NCBI GenBank assembly: GCA_028377305.1 | Contig: JAONJW010000004.1 | Span: 1-64,000 of the forward strand | Length of the DNA stretch: 64,000 nucleotides | Direction: 5' to 3' | From: Prolixibacteraceae bacterium | GTDB taxonomy: Bacteria; Bacteroidota; Bacteroidia; Bacteroidales; Prolixibacteraceae | Part shown: positions 1 to 9,473 of the stretch, in pieces | How positions within the stretch are numbered: the stretch's first letter is position 1 | Layout: each line of letters opens with the position of its first letter | Made by a program: the position numbers and the translations under genes | The notes under the pieces: model-generated | Database searches by the model: none | The model's input: only the letters and a program-made list of their open reading frames with translations | What the model was told of the DNA's origin: nothing

Positions 1-127
1 TATCCTTATTCACCTAAACTAAAAGAAACTCGCTAAAATAAAACCTTTTCTAAAATATCCATCTAACTCTAAGAGTTGAGATAAAAACCACGCTATTACA
101 AGAACATATGTTCTTTCTAAAAAGAAG

Positions 128-200
128 TGGTGCCACCTGGAATCGAACCAGGGACACAAGGATTTTCAGTCCTTTGCTCTACCAACTGAGCTATGGCACC
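128..200 (-). tRNA. tRNA-Phe (anticodon GAA), CCA not encoded
   Basis: Reverse complement reads GGTGCCATAGCTCAGTTGGTAGAGCAAAGGACTGAAAATCCTTGTGTCCCTGGTTCGATTCCAGGTGGCACCA: 7-bp acceptor stem, anticodon loop CTGAAAA, TTCGATTC T-loop. Confidence 0.97.
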
Positions 201-256
201 TCTTGTTTTTCTCAAGTGCGGTGCAAAAGTAAGGATTTATATTTAACCTCCAAATT

Positions 257-2671
257 CTACCACCAACTTTTCTTGTTTTTTTTCGACCTCTCAAAACCGA
301 GTCTTAGAATATATGAAATCTGCCCATAAAGGCCAATAGACTTAGGCACAATCACTTCATTATGTTGCAAACTCCAATATTGATACCCTGCATAAGTCGC
401 ATCAGTCATATTCTCAAATCGCACTTTTATTTGATGTCCAAAGTGTGGAGTGTTGTAAAACCAACTCACATTTGCTCCAACAACCAGAGGAGTCTTTAGT
501 GATCCTGTATAATCCCCTAAATTATCATATATTGTAGTCAAACTCTTTTTCGACTCCTGAATATCCACTTTAAAAACAGAACGATCTCCCATTATGCGAG
601 CATCAACTCCTCCAGTAAAATGAGAGCTTTTAGAAGCATCAATCCTTCCTCCCAAAGCAGCAGTTAGAATATACATAGGATCCCAAGCCATGACTCTAGA
701 CACCCCATCCGATGTTTTCAGTGAAGTTTTAAAATAAGTCCCTGTTATACGAATAAACGTATTTTGCTCCCAACATTTTTCAAATGAAGTAGACAACCTC
801 AACACCGAACCATTTCCTGAAGCAGAAATTTCATTCGGAAGTTCATTAAATGGAGTACTACCCCAATTTACCATTGCAAAAGATGATGGTTTGTTATCAA
901 CCCAAAGATCAGAAAGCTGCTTATAATCACCTTCGACCATCCAATAGATTTGTGTTCCAAGGTGTAAGTCCAACCGACTATTAAATCCAACATATGATTC
1001 CATTGGTAATTCCGAATATCTAACCGGCTCATTATCCTTATCAATAATCTTTTGCGCTCTATGATACAAAGACCAAGGTTGATTCATTTTCCCCATATTT
1101 GCACCTATTTTCCAATGTATAGACGGGGTTACTTCTACTTTGACAGCAGCATTCGATGACCAATAATTATTCTTTAATATGGAGTTTGATGTATATTTCC
1201 CACCAACAAAACTAGAAATACTATTTGTGAAACGGATTAGGTATCCAAAAGAAGAACTCCATTCACTTAAACTTTGCTTATTACTACGATAACGAGATGT
1301 TTCAACTCCTTTGGTCTTTGTCACGTCATCAAGGCCATGAACGTATCTATTATAAGCTACTCCAACATGAAAATGGTGATGCTGAGATGGTTTATAAACA
1401 AAGCGACTGTTCCACCCCAATTGCTTTTGACTTAGTTCATATTTTCTTGCATAATCTAACCGATGGCTATTTTTTTCTGAACCTCTATCATTTTGTTGCA
1501 TCAAAGCGAAACTATTCTCCAATGAAAAATTACTATTATTAAAGAGAATCCGATGTCTTAAACCTCCAGCAGCAAAGGATTTCTGATCTTTCAATTCGCT
1601 ATACGGCTCAACACTCCATGGAATATACAAAGAGTCTCTCGCATTAACACTCCTTTCACTTACTCCTCCCTTAGTCCAAAATAGAAATGCCCCATATTTA
1701 AGTGTTGGTATATGCATCGAAAGATTAAAGTCCTGCGTTCTTGGTAAATTAGAAGTTCTAAACAGTTTCTGTGAAGTCATATTACTGTTAAAATAGTTAT
1801 AACTAAATTTATAACTAGATCGAGCCAATCTCTCATATGCCCTCAAACCTCCTTGCCCTTGGATAGATGCCCCGTCATTTTTCAATGCAATACCCAATTC
1901 ATTTCCTCTAAAATAGCCTGGGTGTATCACCATTTCGCTACTATTACCAAATGTAGACTCAGAACGCAGACTTTGAAAAGAGGTGAAATTATTTTGTCCA
2001 TGTAAAACATACTCATCTCCATACTCAAGTAAGTTTTCTGTCTGCAGTCCATCTATAAACGGAGTAGTAATATTTAACGCCCCGAGCTTTGTTTTATTAT
2101 ATAAAGGAGAGATTGCACCCATAGAATAATTTGAGCCAAACTGATCAACACAAAAAGCTCCTCCAACCGACTCTATTGCACTACTTCTATTCAACGGACC
2201 TTTATTTGGCAACCCATATATTACCTCTCTCGATGCAACGGCACCTGTTAACACATCACTATATGGGACACTATTCACCTGTTCATAACGTGGTATCACT
2301 TTACCAACCTCTTTTACCTCTTTTTCAATATAAACTTGAACAAAAGGCGTATTATTCTCATTCAAGTCAATTCCTGTTACTGTAACTGTCTTATAACCAA
2401 TATACCTTACAAAGATAGTATAACTCCCTACGGGAATTTCGGACAGCTGAAAGAAACCTTTCGTATCAGACAGAACCTCATATCTACGACTTGTATTTTT
2501 AACTAAAATAGATACTGATCTAATGGGCTGGTGCGTATCACGATCTAAAACCATCCCACATATTGTTTGATACTGAGCTTGAGCTAAAACACACCTTGGC
2601 ACAACAAGTCCAAGCAATATCATACAGCTAACGACAAACGGCACTTGAACTACTCTAAATATTTCTTTCAT
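257..2671 (-). CDS. TonB-dependent receptor-like outer membrane protein with N-terminal carboxypeptidase-regulatory-like domain
   Basis: 804 aa; signal peptide, then GMVLDRDTHQPIRSVSILVKNT...DTKGFFQLSEIPVGSYTIFVRYIGYKT (CarboxypepD_reg-like) and a long beta-rich C-terminus. Confidence 0.8.
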   Translation of the reverse strand: MKEIFRVVQVPFVVSCMILLGLVVPRCVLAQAQYQTICGMVLDRDTHQPIRSVSILVKNTSRRYEVLSDTKGFFQLSEIPVGSYTIFVRYIGYKTVTVTGIDLNENNTPFVQVYIEKEVKEVGKVIPRYEQVNSVPYSDVLTGAVASREVIYGLPNKGPLNRSSAIESVGGAFCVDQFGSNYSMGAISPLYNKTKLGALNITTPFIDGLQTENLLEYGDEYVLHGQNNFTSFQSLRSESTFGNSSEMVIHPGYFRGNELGIALKNDGASIQGQGGLRAYERLARSSYKFSYNYFNSNMTSQKLFRTSNLPRTQDFNLSMHIPTLKYGAFLFWTKGGVSERSVNARDSLYIPWSVEPYSELKDQKSFAAGGLRHRILFNNSNFSLENSFALMQQNDRGSEKNSHRLDYARKYELSQKQLGWNSRFVYKPSQHHHFHVGVAYNRYVHGLDDVTKTKGVETSRYRSNKQSLSEWSSSFGYLIRFTNSISSFVGGKYTSNSILKNNYWSSNAAVKVEVTPSIHWKIGANMGKMNQPWSLYHRAQKIIDKDNEPVRYSELPMESYVGFNSRLDLHLGTQIYWMVEGDYKQLSDLWVDNKPSSFAMVNWGSTPFNELPNEISASGNGSVLRLSTSFEKCWEQNTFIRITGTYFKTSLKTSDGVSRVMAWDPMYILTAALGGRIDASKSSHFTGGVDARIMGDRSVFKVDIQESKKSLTTIYDNLGDYTGSLKTPLVVGANVSWFYNTPHFGHQIKVRFENMTDATYAGYQYWSLQHNEVIVPKSIGLYGQISYILRLGFERSKKNKKSWW

Positions 2672-2892
2672 ATCTATCTATAAATCATAAAGCCAAATAT
2701 ACTGCTATTACGCAAAAACCAATATAATTATTATACCAACAAACACTTTATCTACTAATCCGCAGTATGAACACAAAACAAGCCGAACGATCCTTTTATT
2801 GGAAGTATCTATTTTAAAGACTCAAATGAAATCTTAACTTTGTTTCTATGAAAAAAGGAGTTCAAAGTGCTAATTGTAACAATATTAAATCC

Positions 2893-2900
2893 TACTTTTG
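2893..2900 (+). promoter_or_regulatory. Bacteroidota-type -7 box TACTTTTG (TAnnTTTG) with TTG at 2874-2876, upstream of M16 peptidase
   Basis: TTG-N16-TACTTTTG resembles the Bacteroidota TTG/TTTG...TAnnTTTG consensus, with somewhat short spacing; a second TAACTTTG lies at 2835-2842. Confidence 0.45.
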
Positions 2901-2922
2901 CAGATCGATAAAATCATATTAA

Positions 2923-4155
2923 ATGCAATACAACGCTTTTACATTAGCTAACGGTATACGTTTACTACATATACCAACTCTATCAACGGTCGCTCACTTT
3001 GGAGTTGTACTCAACACTGGATCTAGAGATGAGACAGACGATGAGATAGGAATGGCCCATTTTATTGAACACGTCATTTTTAAAGGGACAAAGAAGAGAA
3101 AAGCATATCATATTCTAAGTCGCCTTGAAGATGTGGGAGGTGACCTCAATGCGTATACAACTAAAGAAGAGACAGCAATATATGCCACGTTCTTAAAAGA
3201 TGATTATACAAGGGCTATTGAGTTACTAAGTGACATCATCAAAAACAGCACATTCCCAAAACACGAAATAGAGAAAGAAAAAGAAGTAATTATAGAAGAG
3301 ATTAACTCGTATCTTGATAGCCCATCTGAGTTAATATATGACGACTTTGAGGATCTTATTTTCAAGGGGCATCCAATAGGTCGCCAGATTTTGGGAACAC
3401 CTGAAAAGATCATGACCTATAAAAAAAAGGATATAGAACATTTCATGCAGAAAAATTACAATACCGATCAAATGGTATTGTGTTTTGTTGGAAATATTCC
3501 CTTTGAACGAATGAAACGACGTATTCAATTCTATTTCGAAGATATCCCGGAAAATAGGCGAGAATATACCCGAAATCGATTTACAAACTTTATCCCACAG
3601 AAACTCACTCTAGATAAAGAAACATATCAGAATCACACTGTCATGGGCACGGTAGCACATGAGATGGGAAATAAGGATCGGACTACAATGGTGTTGTTAA
3701 ATAATATTCTTGGAGGAACATCCATGAACAGTAGACTAAATCTTGCAATTAGAGAAAGACATGGGATGGCTTATAATATAGAATCGACCCTAACATCTTA
3801 CTCCGATACTGGATTGCTATCTATATACTATGGCACAGATCCTGAAAATGCTCAAAAGGCTCAAGACCTTATATTCAAAGAGATGAAAAAACTCAGAGAT
3901 ATCAAACTTGGGACCCTTCAACTATCTAAAGCCAAGAGACAGTTGTTTGGACAGATATCTATATCTCAGGAAAACAACGAAGAGATCATGCTATCAGTAG
4001 CAAAGAGCTATATGTTCTTTAACCAACTTTCTTCTTTGGAACAAGTGTATCAAAAGATACAAAGTATTACGGCAGAACAATTGATCGAAGTTGCAAATCA
4101 ATCTTTACAAGAAGAGCAAATGTCCATCCTGACATACCAATCCAAAGAATCATAA
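2923..4155 (+). CDS. M16 family zinc metallopeptidase (pitrilysin/processing peptidase-like)
   Basis: HxxEH motif in AHFIEHVIFKGTKKR and the downstream Glu region; 410 aa. Confidence 0.93.
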   Translation: MQYNAFTLANGIRLLHIPTLSTVAHFGVVLNTGSRDETDDEIGMAHFIEHVIFKGTKKRKAYHILSRLEDVGGDLNAYTTKEETAIYATFLKDDYTRAIELLSDIIKNSTFPKHEIEKEKEVIIEEINSYLDSPSELIYDDFEDLIFKGHPIGRQILGTPEKIMTYKKKDIEHFMQKNYNTDQMVLCFVGNIPFERMKRRIQFYFEDIPENRREYTRNRFTNFIPQKLTLDKETYQNHTVMGTVAHEMGNKDRTTMVLLNNILGGTSMNSRLNLAIRERHGMAYNIESTLTSYSDTGLLSIYYGTDPENAQKAQDLIFKEMKKLRDIKLGTLQLSKAKRQLFGQISISQENNEEIMLSVAKSYMFFNQLSSLEQVYQKIQSITAEQLIEVANQSLQEEQMSILTYQSKES

Positions 4156-4171
4156 AAGCAGAAGGAACAAA

Positions 4172-4813
4172 ATGAACAATCCGTCATTAGATTTAGAGCA
4201 ATATATATTAAACCACATCGACGATGAAGATCCTATCCTAGCAAAGCTAGATAGAGACACTCATGCTAATGTTTTGTATTCAAGAATGTGTTCAGGGCAT
4301 TTACAAGGTAGCATCCTTACTTTCATCAGTAAACTAGTAAAACCTAACAATATACTTGAATTAGGAACTTTCACGGGCTACTCTGCAATTTGTTTAGCCA
4401 AAGGTCTAAATACTGGGGGAAAACTACATACAATAGAAATAAACGATGAACTCGAAGAGTTTGCTTCTAACTATTTTGAACAAGCGGGACTATCTGACAC
4501 AATAATTCAGCACATCGGAAATGCAGAAGATATTGTTCCTTCACTTAACCAGACATTTGATCTCGTATTTATGGATGCTGACAAACGTAGATACGTCGAA
4601 CATTTCGAATTAGTTTTTGAGAAAGTCAAACCGGGAGGGGTAATTCTTGCAGATAACACTCTATGGGATGGTAAAGTGGTCGAACCCGTTGCTAAGAGTG
4701 ACCTACAGACTCAAGGTATTCTTGCATTTAATGATCACGTAAAAAATGATCATAGGCTAGAAACCACCATTCTTCCTTTAAGAGATGGAATCACAATGCT
4801 ACGTAAGAAATAA
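4172..4813 (+). CDS. O-methyltransferase (SAM-dependent, caffeoyl-CoA OMT-like)
   Basis: ILELGTFTGYSAICLAKGL, DLVFMDADKRRYVEHFE, GGVILADNTLWDGKVV. Confidence 0.93.
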   Translation: MNNPSLDLEQYILNHIDDEDPILAKLDRDTHANVLYSRMCSGHLQGSILTFISKLVKPNNILELGTFTGYSAICLAKGLNTGGKLHTIEINDELEEFASNYFEQAGLSDTIIQHIGNAEDIVPSLNQTFDLVFMDADKRRYVEHFELVFEKVKPGGVILADNTLWDGKVVEPVAKSDLQTQGILAFNDHVKNDHRLETTILPLRDGITMLRKK

Positions 4814-4842
4814 TGCGATCATTTTAAAACTCCAATACTATA

Positions 4843-4884
4843 TTTTAAATGTAGGATTCTCATACAAGAATCCTACATTTAAAA
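4843..4884. terminator. Bidirectional intrinsic terminator between convergent genes
   Basis: Perfect 18-bp inverted repeat TTTTAAATGTAGGATTCT-cataca-AGAATCCTACATTTAAAA. Confidence 0.8.
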
Positions 4885-4886
4885 TC

Positions 4887-6650
4887 CTACATGATCTTAT
4901 TCAGCATCTTCTGATATGCTGAAAAAACATTGGCTCTCGAAATATAGCCAAGATATTTCCCCCCCTTATCAACCACTACCATATTATATCGGCCAGAACT
5001 ATGAAACATGTCCACAATCTGCCTCATTGGCAAAGTCGGATCACAAATGATGTCAGGATAATACATCAGATCCTTTATACTCACAGTCTCATATTGATCT
5101 GGTTTAAATATCAAATGTCTCACGTCATCCATCTTAACCATACCAACCAATTTACCTTCCTTATCAACAATAGGGAATAGATTGCGATGACTCTGTTCAA
5201 TACCTGTCACCAGATCTCCTAAAGTAGACTTATCATTCAGAACAAAGAAATCATCTTCTAATATATCAAAGATACACATCATAGAAAGTGCGTTCTGATT
5301 TCTATCGTGTGTCATTAATTCGTTTCTATTTGCCAATTGATAAGTATAAACTGAATTCTTAAAAAAGAATTTGGTCACAATAAAAGATATCACAGAAACA
5401 ATCATCAACGGAACAAACAATGCGTATCCCCCAGTTATCTCAGCAATGAGGAAAATCCCAGTTAGCGGGCCATGCAAAGTTCCTGCGATCATACCTGCCA
5501 TTCCTAACAACGCATAGGTTGTCAGGTCGATATCGGGATACCATAAAGCTTGAATAATTAAACCAAACAATACTCCTGCATGCGCTCCCATAAATAGAGT
5601 AGGTGCAAAGATTCCTCCAACCCCTCCTGCACCAAAGGTAAAAGAGGTTGCAAACACTTTGAACAACACCAAACACAATACAATAACATAAATGCCATAT
5701 TCCCATTGTCCAACAACATCTACAAGGGAATACTTATGAAGGTAAGTGAAATCCCCTCTCAGACATCCGTTGATCGCCTCATATCCCTCACCAAACAATG
5801 GGGGAAAGATAACAATAAGTAATCCAAGAGAAAGTCCTCCTATCAACCATTTCTTTGTCATCCCATTCACCTGCTGAAGCCAATGTCCTACCAACCGATA
5901 AATACGATTAAAATATGCTGTGCACAACCCCATCAACACCCCCAAGATGATGTACCAATGCAAATCCATCAACTCTAATCCATGCGAAATAGGAACCGAG
6001 TAGACTGCTTTCATTCCAAGAAAAGAGTAGGATACTAAAACGGCCGATGCAGAAGATAAAATTAATGGAATAAGAGACATTGCAGTTAGGTCTATCATGA
6101 TCACCTCAACAGCAAAAACAATTGCCGTAATCGGAGCTTTAAATATTGCTGCCATAGCCCCAGCACAGGCACACCCCAACATAATCACCATCTGTTTATA
6201 AGTCAATCGAAAAGATGAAGCCAAATTCGACCCGATAGCTGCACCCGTAGCAACAGTAGGACCCTCCAAACCTACAGAACCTCCAAATCCTACTGTCAAT
6301 GCACTAGTTACTATAGATGAATACATGTTATGTTTATCTATCTTTCCCTCTCTTTGAGAAATAGCGTGCAGTACACTTGGAATACCATGCCCTACAGGTT
6401 TACGGTTAATGTATCGTAAGAATAGGATCACCAGTAGCAAACCAATGGAAGGAAGAACAAAACGAAGGTACTCCTGAAACGCCACAGGAAACGCATAAGT
6501 TACAAAATGATGCATTATCTCTACTGAGTTTTTTATAACAACTGCTGCAAGGCCTGCGGCAATTCCTATGGTAATACTCAACAAGTAGAGAAAAGTTCTA
6601 GGCGAGAGATGTTTCTGTTGCCAGTGATATATACGGTCAATCAATTTCAT
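4887..6650 (-). CDS. ClC-family chloride channel/transporter with C-terminal CBS domain pair
   Basis: GGSVGLEGPTVATGAAIGS, FGAGGVGGIFAPTLFMGAHAG, C-terminal CBS-like repeats; 587 aa. Confidence 0.95.
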   Translation of the reverse strand: MKLIDRIYHWQQKHLSPRTFLYLLSITIGIAAGLAAVVIKNSVEIMHHFVTYAFPVAFQEYLRFVLPSIGLLLVILFLRYINRKPVGHGIPSVLHAISQREGKIDKHNMYSSIVTSALTVGFGGSVGLEGPTVATGAAIGSNLASSFRLTYKQMVIMLGCACAGAMAAIFKAPITAIVFAVEVIMIDLTAMSLIPLILSSASAVLVSYSFLGMKAVYSVPISHGLELMDLHWYIILGVLMGLCTAYFNRIYRLVGHWLQQVNGMTKKWLIGGLSLGLLIVIFPPLFGEGYEAINGCLRGDFTYLHKYSLVDVVGQWEYGIYVIVLCLVLFKVFATSFTFGAGGVGGIFAPTLFMGAHAGVLFGLIIQALWYPDIDLTTYALLGMAGMIAGTLHGPLTGIFLIAEITGGYALFVPLMIVSVISFIVTKFFFKNSVYTYQLANRNELMTHDRNQNALSMMCIFDILEDDFFVLNDKSTLGDLVTGIEQSHRNLFPIVDKEGKLVGMVKMDDVRHLIFKPDQYETVSIKDLMYYPDIICDPTLPMRQIVDMFHSSGRYNMVVVDKGGKYLGYISRANVFSAYQKMLNKIM

Positions 6651-6773
6651 AAAAAGATCTATATAGATGGTTCTATTATTCTTGTCAACACAAAACTATA
6701 AGACTAGTTTTGTTAATTACCACCACTACATATGTTTTATAACCTAAAATTATACCCCAAAAGCGCACATAAA

Positions 6774-6804
6774 AAAAGAGAGGCATATAATACCTCTCTT
6801 TCTC
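6774..6804. terminator. Intrinsic terminator for SusCD locus 1
   Basis: aaagagaggcatataatacctctcttt hairpin just downstream of the minus-strand operon, A/T-flanked. Confidence 0.7.
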
Positions 6805-6820
6805 GTATTTGTCGATATAA

Positions 6821-7825
6821 TTATTTTTTTGTAAATATATATTTTACTTGTTCAAAATAGTTATTGGAAGAAGTATAAATAAAGGTACCACCTGAATACT
6901 TTTGTTCCATCGAATACTTTGAATTTCCGAGCAATCGTTCATATAGATTATACCCACTAGTTGACGACTTATATATGAATGTTGGACCAAGATCATACAA
7001 TTCCAATTCACCTTCGATTGCCAATGCAACACCAAAGTGGGCTTGTACTACGAGTGTTCCTATGTCACCAATATATTTACCTGAAATTGTCATCTTCCTA
7101 CCATCCTTTACAATCTTGACATCGACAGGATCAGTATCAACCCAAGAAGAGTTTGTTGTGTCATAATATGAACCAACCAAACTATAATCACCGGATTCAA
7201 TCATGTTCTCTGCTCCTAAAATTGAATAGTCAATAGTTGGATTAAATATAACATACCCAGTCACATTGTTTGTATAATTATCAATAGTTTTAACGACTTC
7301 TTCATCAATCATCACAGGATCTCCATTCTCATCCAATACTTTATTCCCATCTTCATCAGTCTTATTCTGCTGTTCAATCACCGTATACGTAGTATAACGT
7401 TTAAGAACAGTTCCAGATTCTAGTTTAATGTTATCACCTGAAACATTAATGGTACATCCAGGCAGATTATTCTTATCAACAGCATCCCCAAATAAATCCT
7501 GTAAATCTTTATATGAAAACGAAACCTTGACTGGCATCTCTTTTACATTGGTCAATGTTTTGGTCATTTCTTTACCTTCGAGAGGTCTAAACTTAACAAT
7601 AACATCCATTGAATAAAAAGCATCAGGGAAACGACTAATCATATTGAGATCCAATTCAAACACCGTTTCATCAATATCAGAAAGAACAATATCTAGGGTC
7701 TTTCCTTCAGGCAATTGAAAGTTTGGGAAACTAGCATACTGGTCTGTTTCTAGATCATTTATTATCTCTCTTTCACACGCAAATAGAGACAAAGCTACTA
7801 TCAGTGACAATATTATTTTTTTCAT
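6821..7825 (-). CDS. SusC/D-associated surface lipoprotein, uncharacterised
   Basis: MKKIILSLIVALSLFACERE lipobox; last gene of the minus-strand susCD cluster. Confidence 0.7.
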   Translation of the reverse strand: MKKIILSLIVALSLFACEREIINDLETDQYASFPNFQLPEGKTLDIVLSDIDETVFELDLNMISRFPDAFYSMDVIVKFRPLEGKEMTKTLTNVKEMPVKVSFSYKDLQDLFGDAVDKNNLPGCTINVSGDNIKLESGTVLKRYTTYTVIEQQNKTDEDGNKVLDENGDPVMIDEEVVKTIDNYTNNVTGYVIFNPTIDYSILGAENMIESGDYSLVGSYYDTTNSSWVDTDPVDVKIVKDGRKMTISGKYIGDIGTLVVQAHFGVALAIEGELELYDLGPTFIYKSSTSGYNLYERLLGNSKYSMEQKYSGGTFIYTSSNNYFEQVKYIFTKK

Positions 7826-7831
7826 ATTTTA

Positions 7832-9463
7832 TTACTTTTTTAAACTCCAGAATAAATATGTTTCAGATAAATCACGAGTACCATACCCCTTACCTTTAAT
7901 GGTTATGTTACTAATCAAACTACGATTTGAATACGGCAAAACATTTGGAAAGTCATGTGTTGTATAGGTATCTTTTGAGTCATCTGATGCTGGGTCCCAA
8001 ATCTCAGGGAAACCAGTTCTTCTATGATCACAGTATGACTCATTACTATTTCCGAAGTCAGCAATCCATTTCTCAGTCATAACCACCTCTAATTTACCTT
8101 CAACACTTGCAGCATCATATTTTGCTGTGATATCTTTAATATACTTAGCTGTAATATCATCCTTAATCGCTGGTGCATCCTCATCATATGCGGCCATTTT
8201 GTTACAATAATTGAAAGCCGATTTGATTCCTTTTTCTAAATAACCCTTTGCATCTAGAGTGGCTTTACCCGCTAAAGAAAGTTCAGCTAGAATAAAATCA
8301 ACATCATGCTCATTAAGAACTCTCAAAGGTACCACACCGGAGCCATCTAGGTCGGCATCCTTGCTATTGCCAAACTTAAAAGTCTCATCATCATATTTTC
8401 CTCCACACACATATACACCCAGTGCAGTATATGACTTATAGTTTGTCGACTCAAACTCACCATAATAACCAAACTGGTAAGTCTGAAAACTATACGCTTT
8501 AATTGAATATGGAACTTCTTCCCCTTCGCCTTTATGTTGGCGATAGAAATAGTATGGTATTCTTGGGTCTTTAATCCCCTCTAGAAAACCGATAAACCCC
8601 TTATCCCCTTGCATACTTTGATAAAACCAATGACTAATGTAATAACTTGTAGCCTCTGCATCATCATACTCTGATGCATACATCGGGTTACGATTCTCAG
8701 GTGTAGTAGAAGTACCGAACACCAACTCAAATTGACTATCTTTATCTATGAAATTATTTTCCTCTATCAGAGCATCCAATTGCGATTTATAAGTATCAAA
8801 CAACTCTGTCTTTTTAATCTGATTGAGCATACGAAGTTTCCAAGAGTTAACAAATTTCACCCACTTCTTTGTATCACCACCATAAATAAGATCTCCTTGA
8901 GCTAAGGAAGGGATTGTATTAGATTTTTCATCAAGTAAGTTCTTTTTAGCTTCATCTAGTAAAGCTAAACATCCAATGTAGACATCCTTTTGATTATCAT
9001 ATTTAGGATACATAATTTCTGGAGCTTTAGCTGCTTCAGAAAATGGAACATCACCCCATACATCTACAGCTAAAGACGAAGTAACAGCTTTCATTGCCTG
9101 AATAACCCCCATATAGTGAGTATGGTTTGTTTGGTCTGCAATTACCTCAATCTCAGCTAGCGTATTCAACTCCGACATAAACATATCCCCCCATGCTGCT
9201 TCATTTGCATAGGATGTTGCTTGCACATTGTAACCTCTATGAGGTATATTCACCATATGATGGGAAAGTGTTCCAGTCATAGCTCCCAAAGAAGCTAACA
9301 TATAACCTGCTGTCGAGTTAAAAAGCGCTACCTGTGCCGCGGGCAAAAGTAGATCCATCTTAGGCTCCGTTGGATTATTTGGATCTGTATTTACATCGAG
9401 CCAATCTTGACACCCTACCAAAGGTAGAAGTGTCAATAAAATTATGATATATTTTTTTTTCAT
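7832..9463 (-). CDS. SusD/RagB-like (SusD-like_2 type) nutrient-binding outer membrane lipoprotein
   Basis: LLPLVGCQDWLDVNTDPNNPTEP N-terminus, MKAVTSSLAVDVWGDVPFSEA, ETYLFWSLKK C-terminus; directly downstream of susC. Confidence 0.9.
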   Translation of the reverse strand: MKKKYIIILLTLLPLVGCQDWLDVNTDPNNPTEPKMDLLLPAAQVALFNSTAGYMLASLGAMTGTLSHHMVNIPHRGYNVQATSYANEAAWGDMFMSELNTLAEIEVIADQTNHTHYMGVIQAMKAVTSSLAVDVWGDVPFSEAAKAPEIMYPKYDNQKDVYIGCLALLDEAKKNLLDEKSNTIPSLAQGDLIYGGDTKKWVKFVNSWKLRMLNQIKKTELFDTYKSQLDALIEENNFIDKDSQFELVFGTSTTPENRNPMYASEYDDAEATSYYISHWFYQSMQGDKGFIGFLEGIKDPRIPYYFYRQHKGEGEEVPYSIKAYSFQTYQFGYYGEFESTNYKSYTALGVYVCGGKYDDETFKFGNSKDADLDGSGVVPLRVLNEHDVDFILAELSLAGKATLDAKGYLEKGIKSAFNYCNKMAAYDEDAPAIKDDITAKYIKDITAKYDAASVEGKLEVVMTEKWIADFGNSNESYCDHRRTGFPEIWDPASDDSKDTYTTHDFPNVLPYSNRSLISNITIKGKGYGTRDLSETYLFWSLKK

Positions 9464-9473
9464 CTTGGTAACT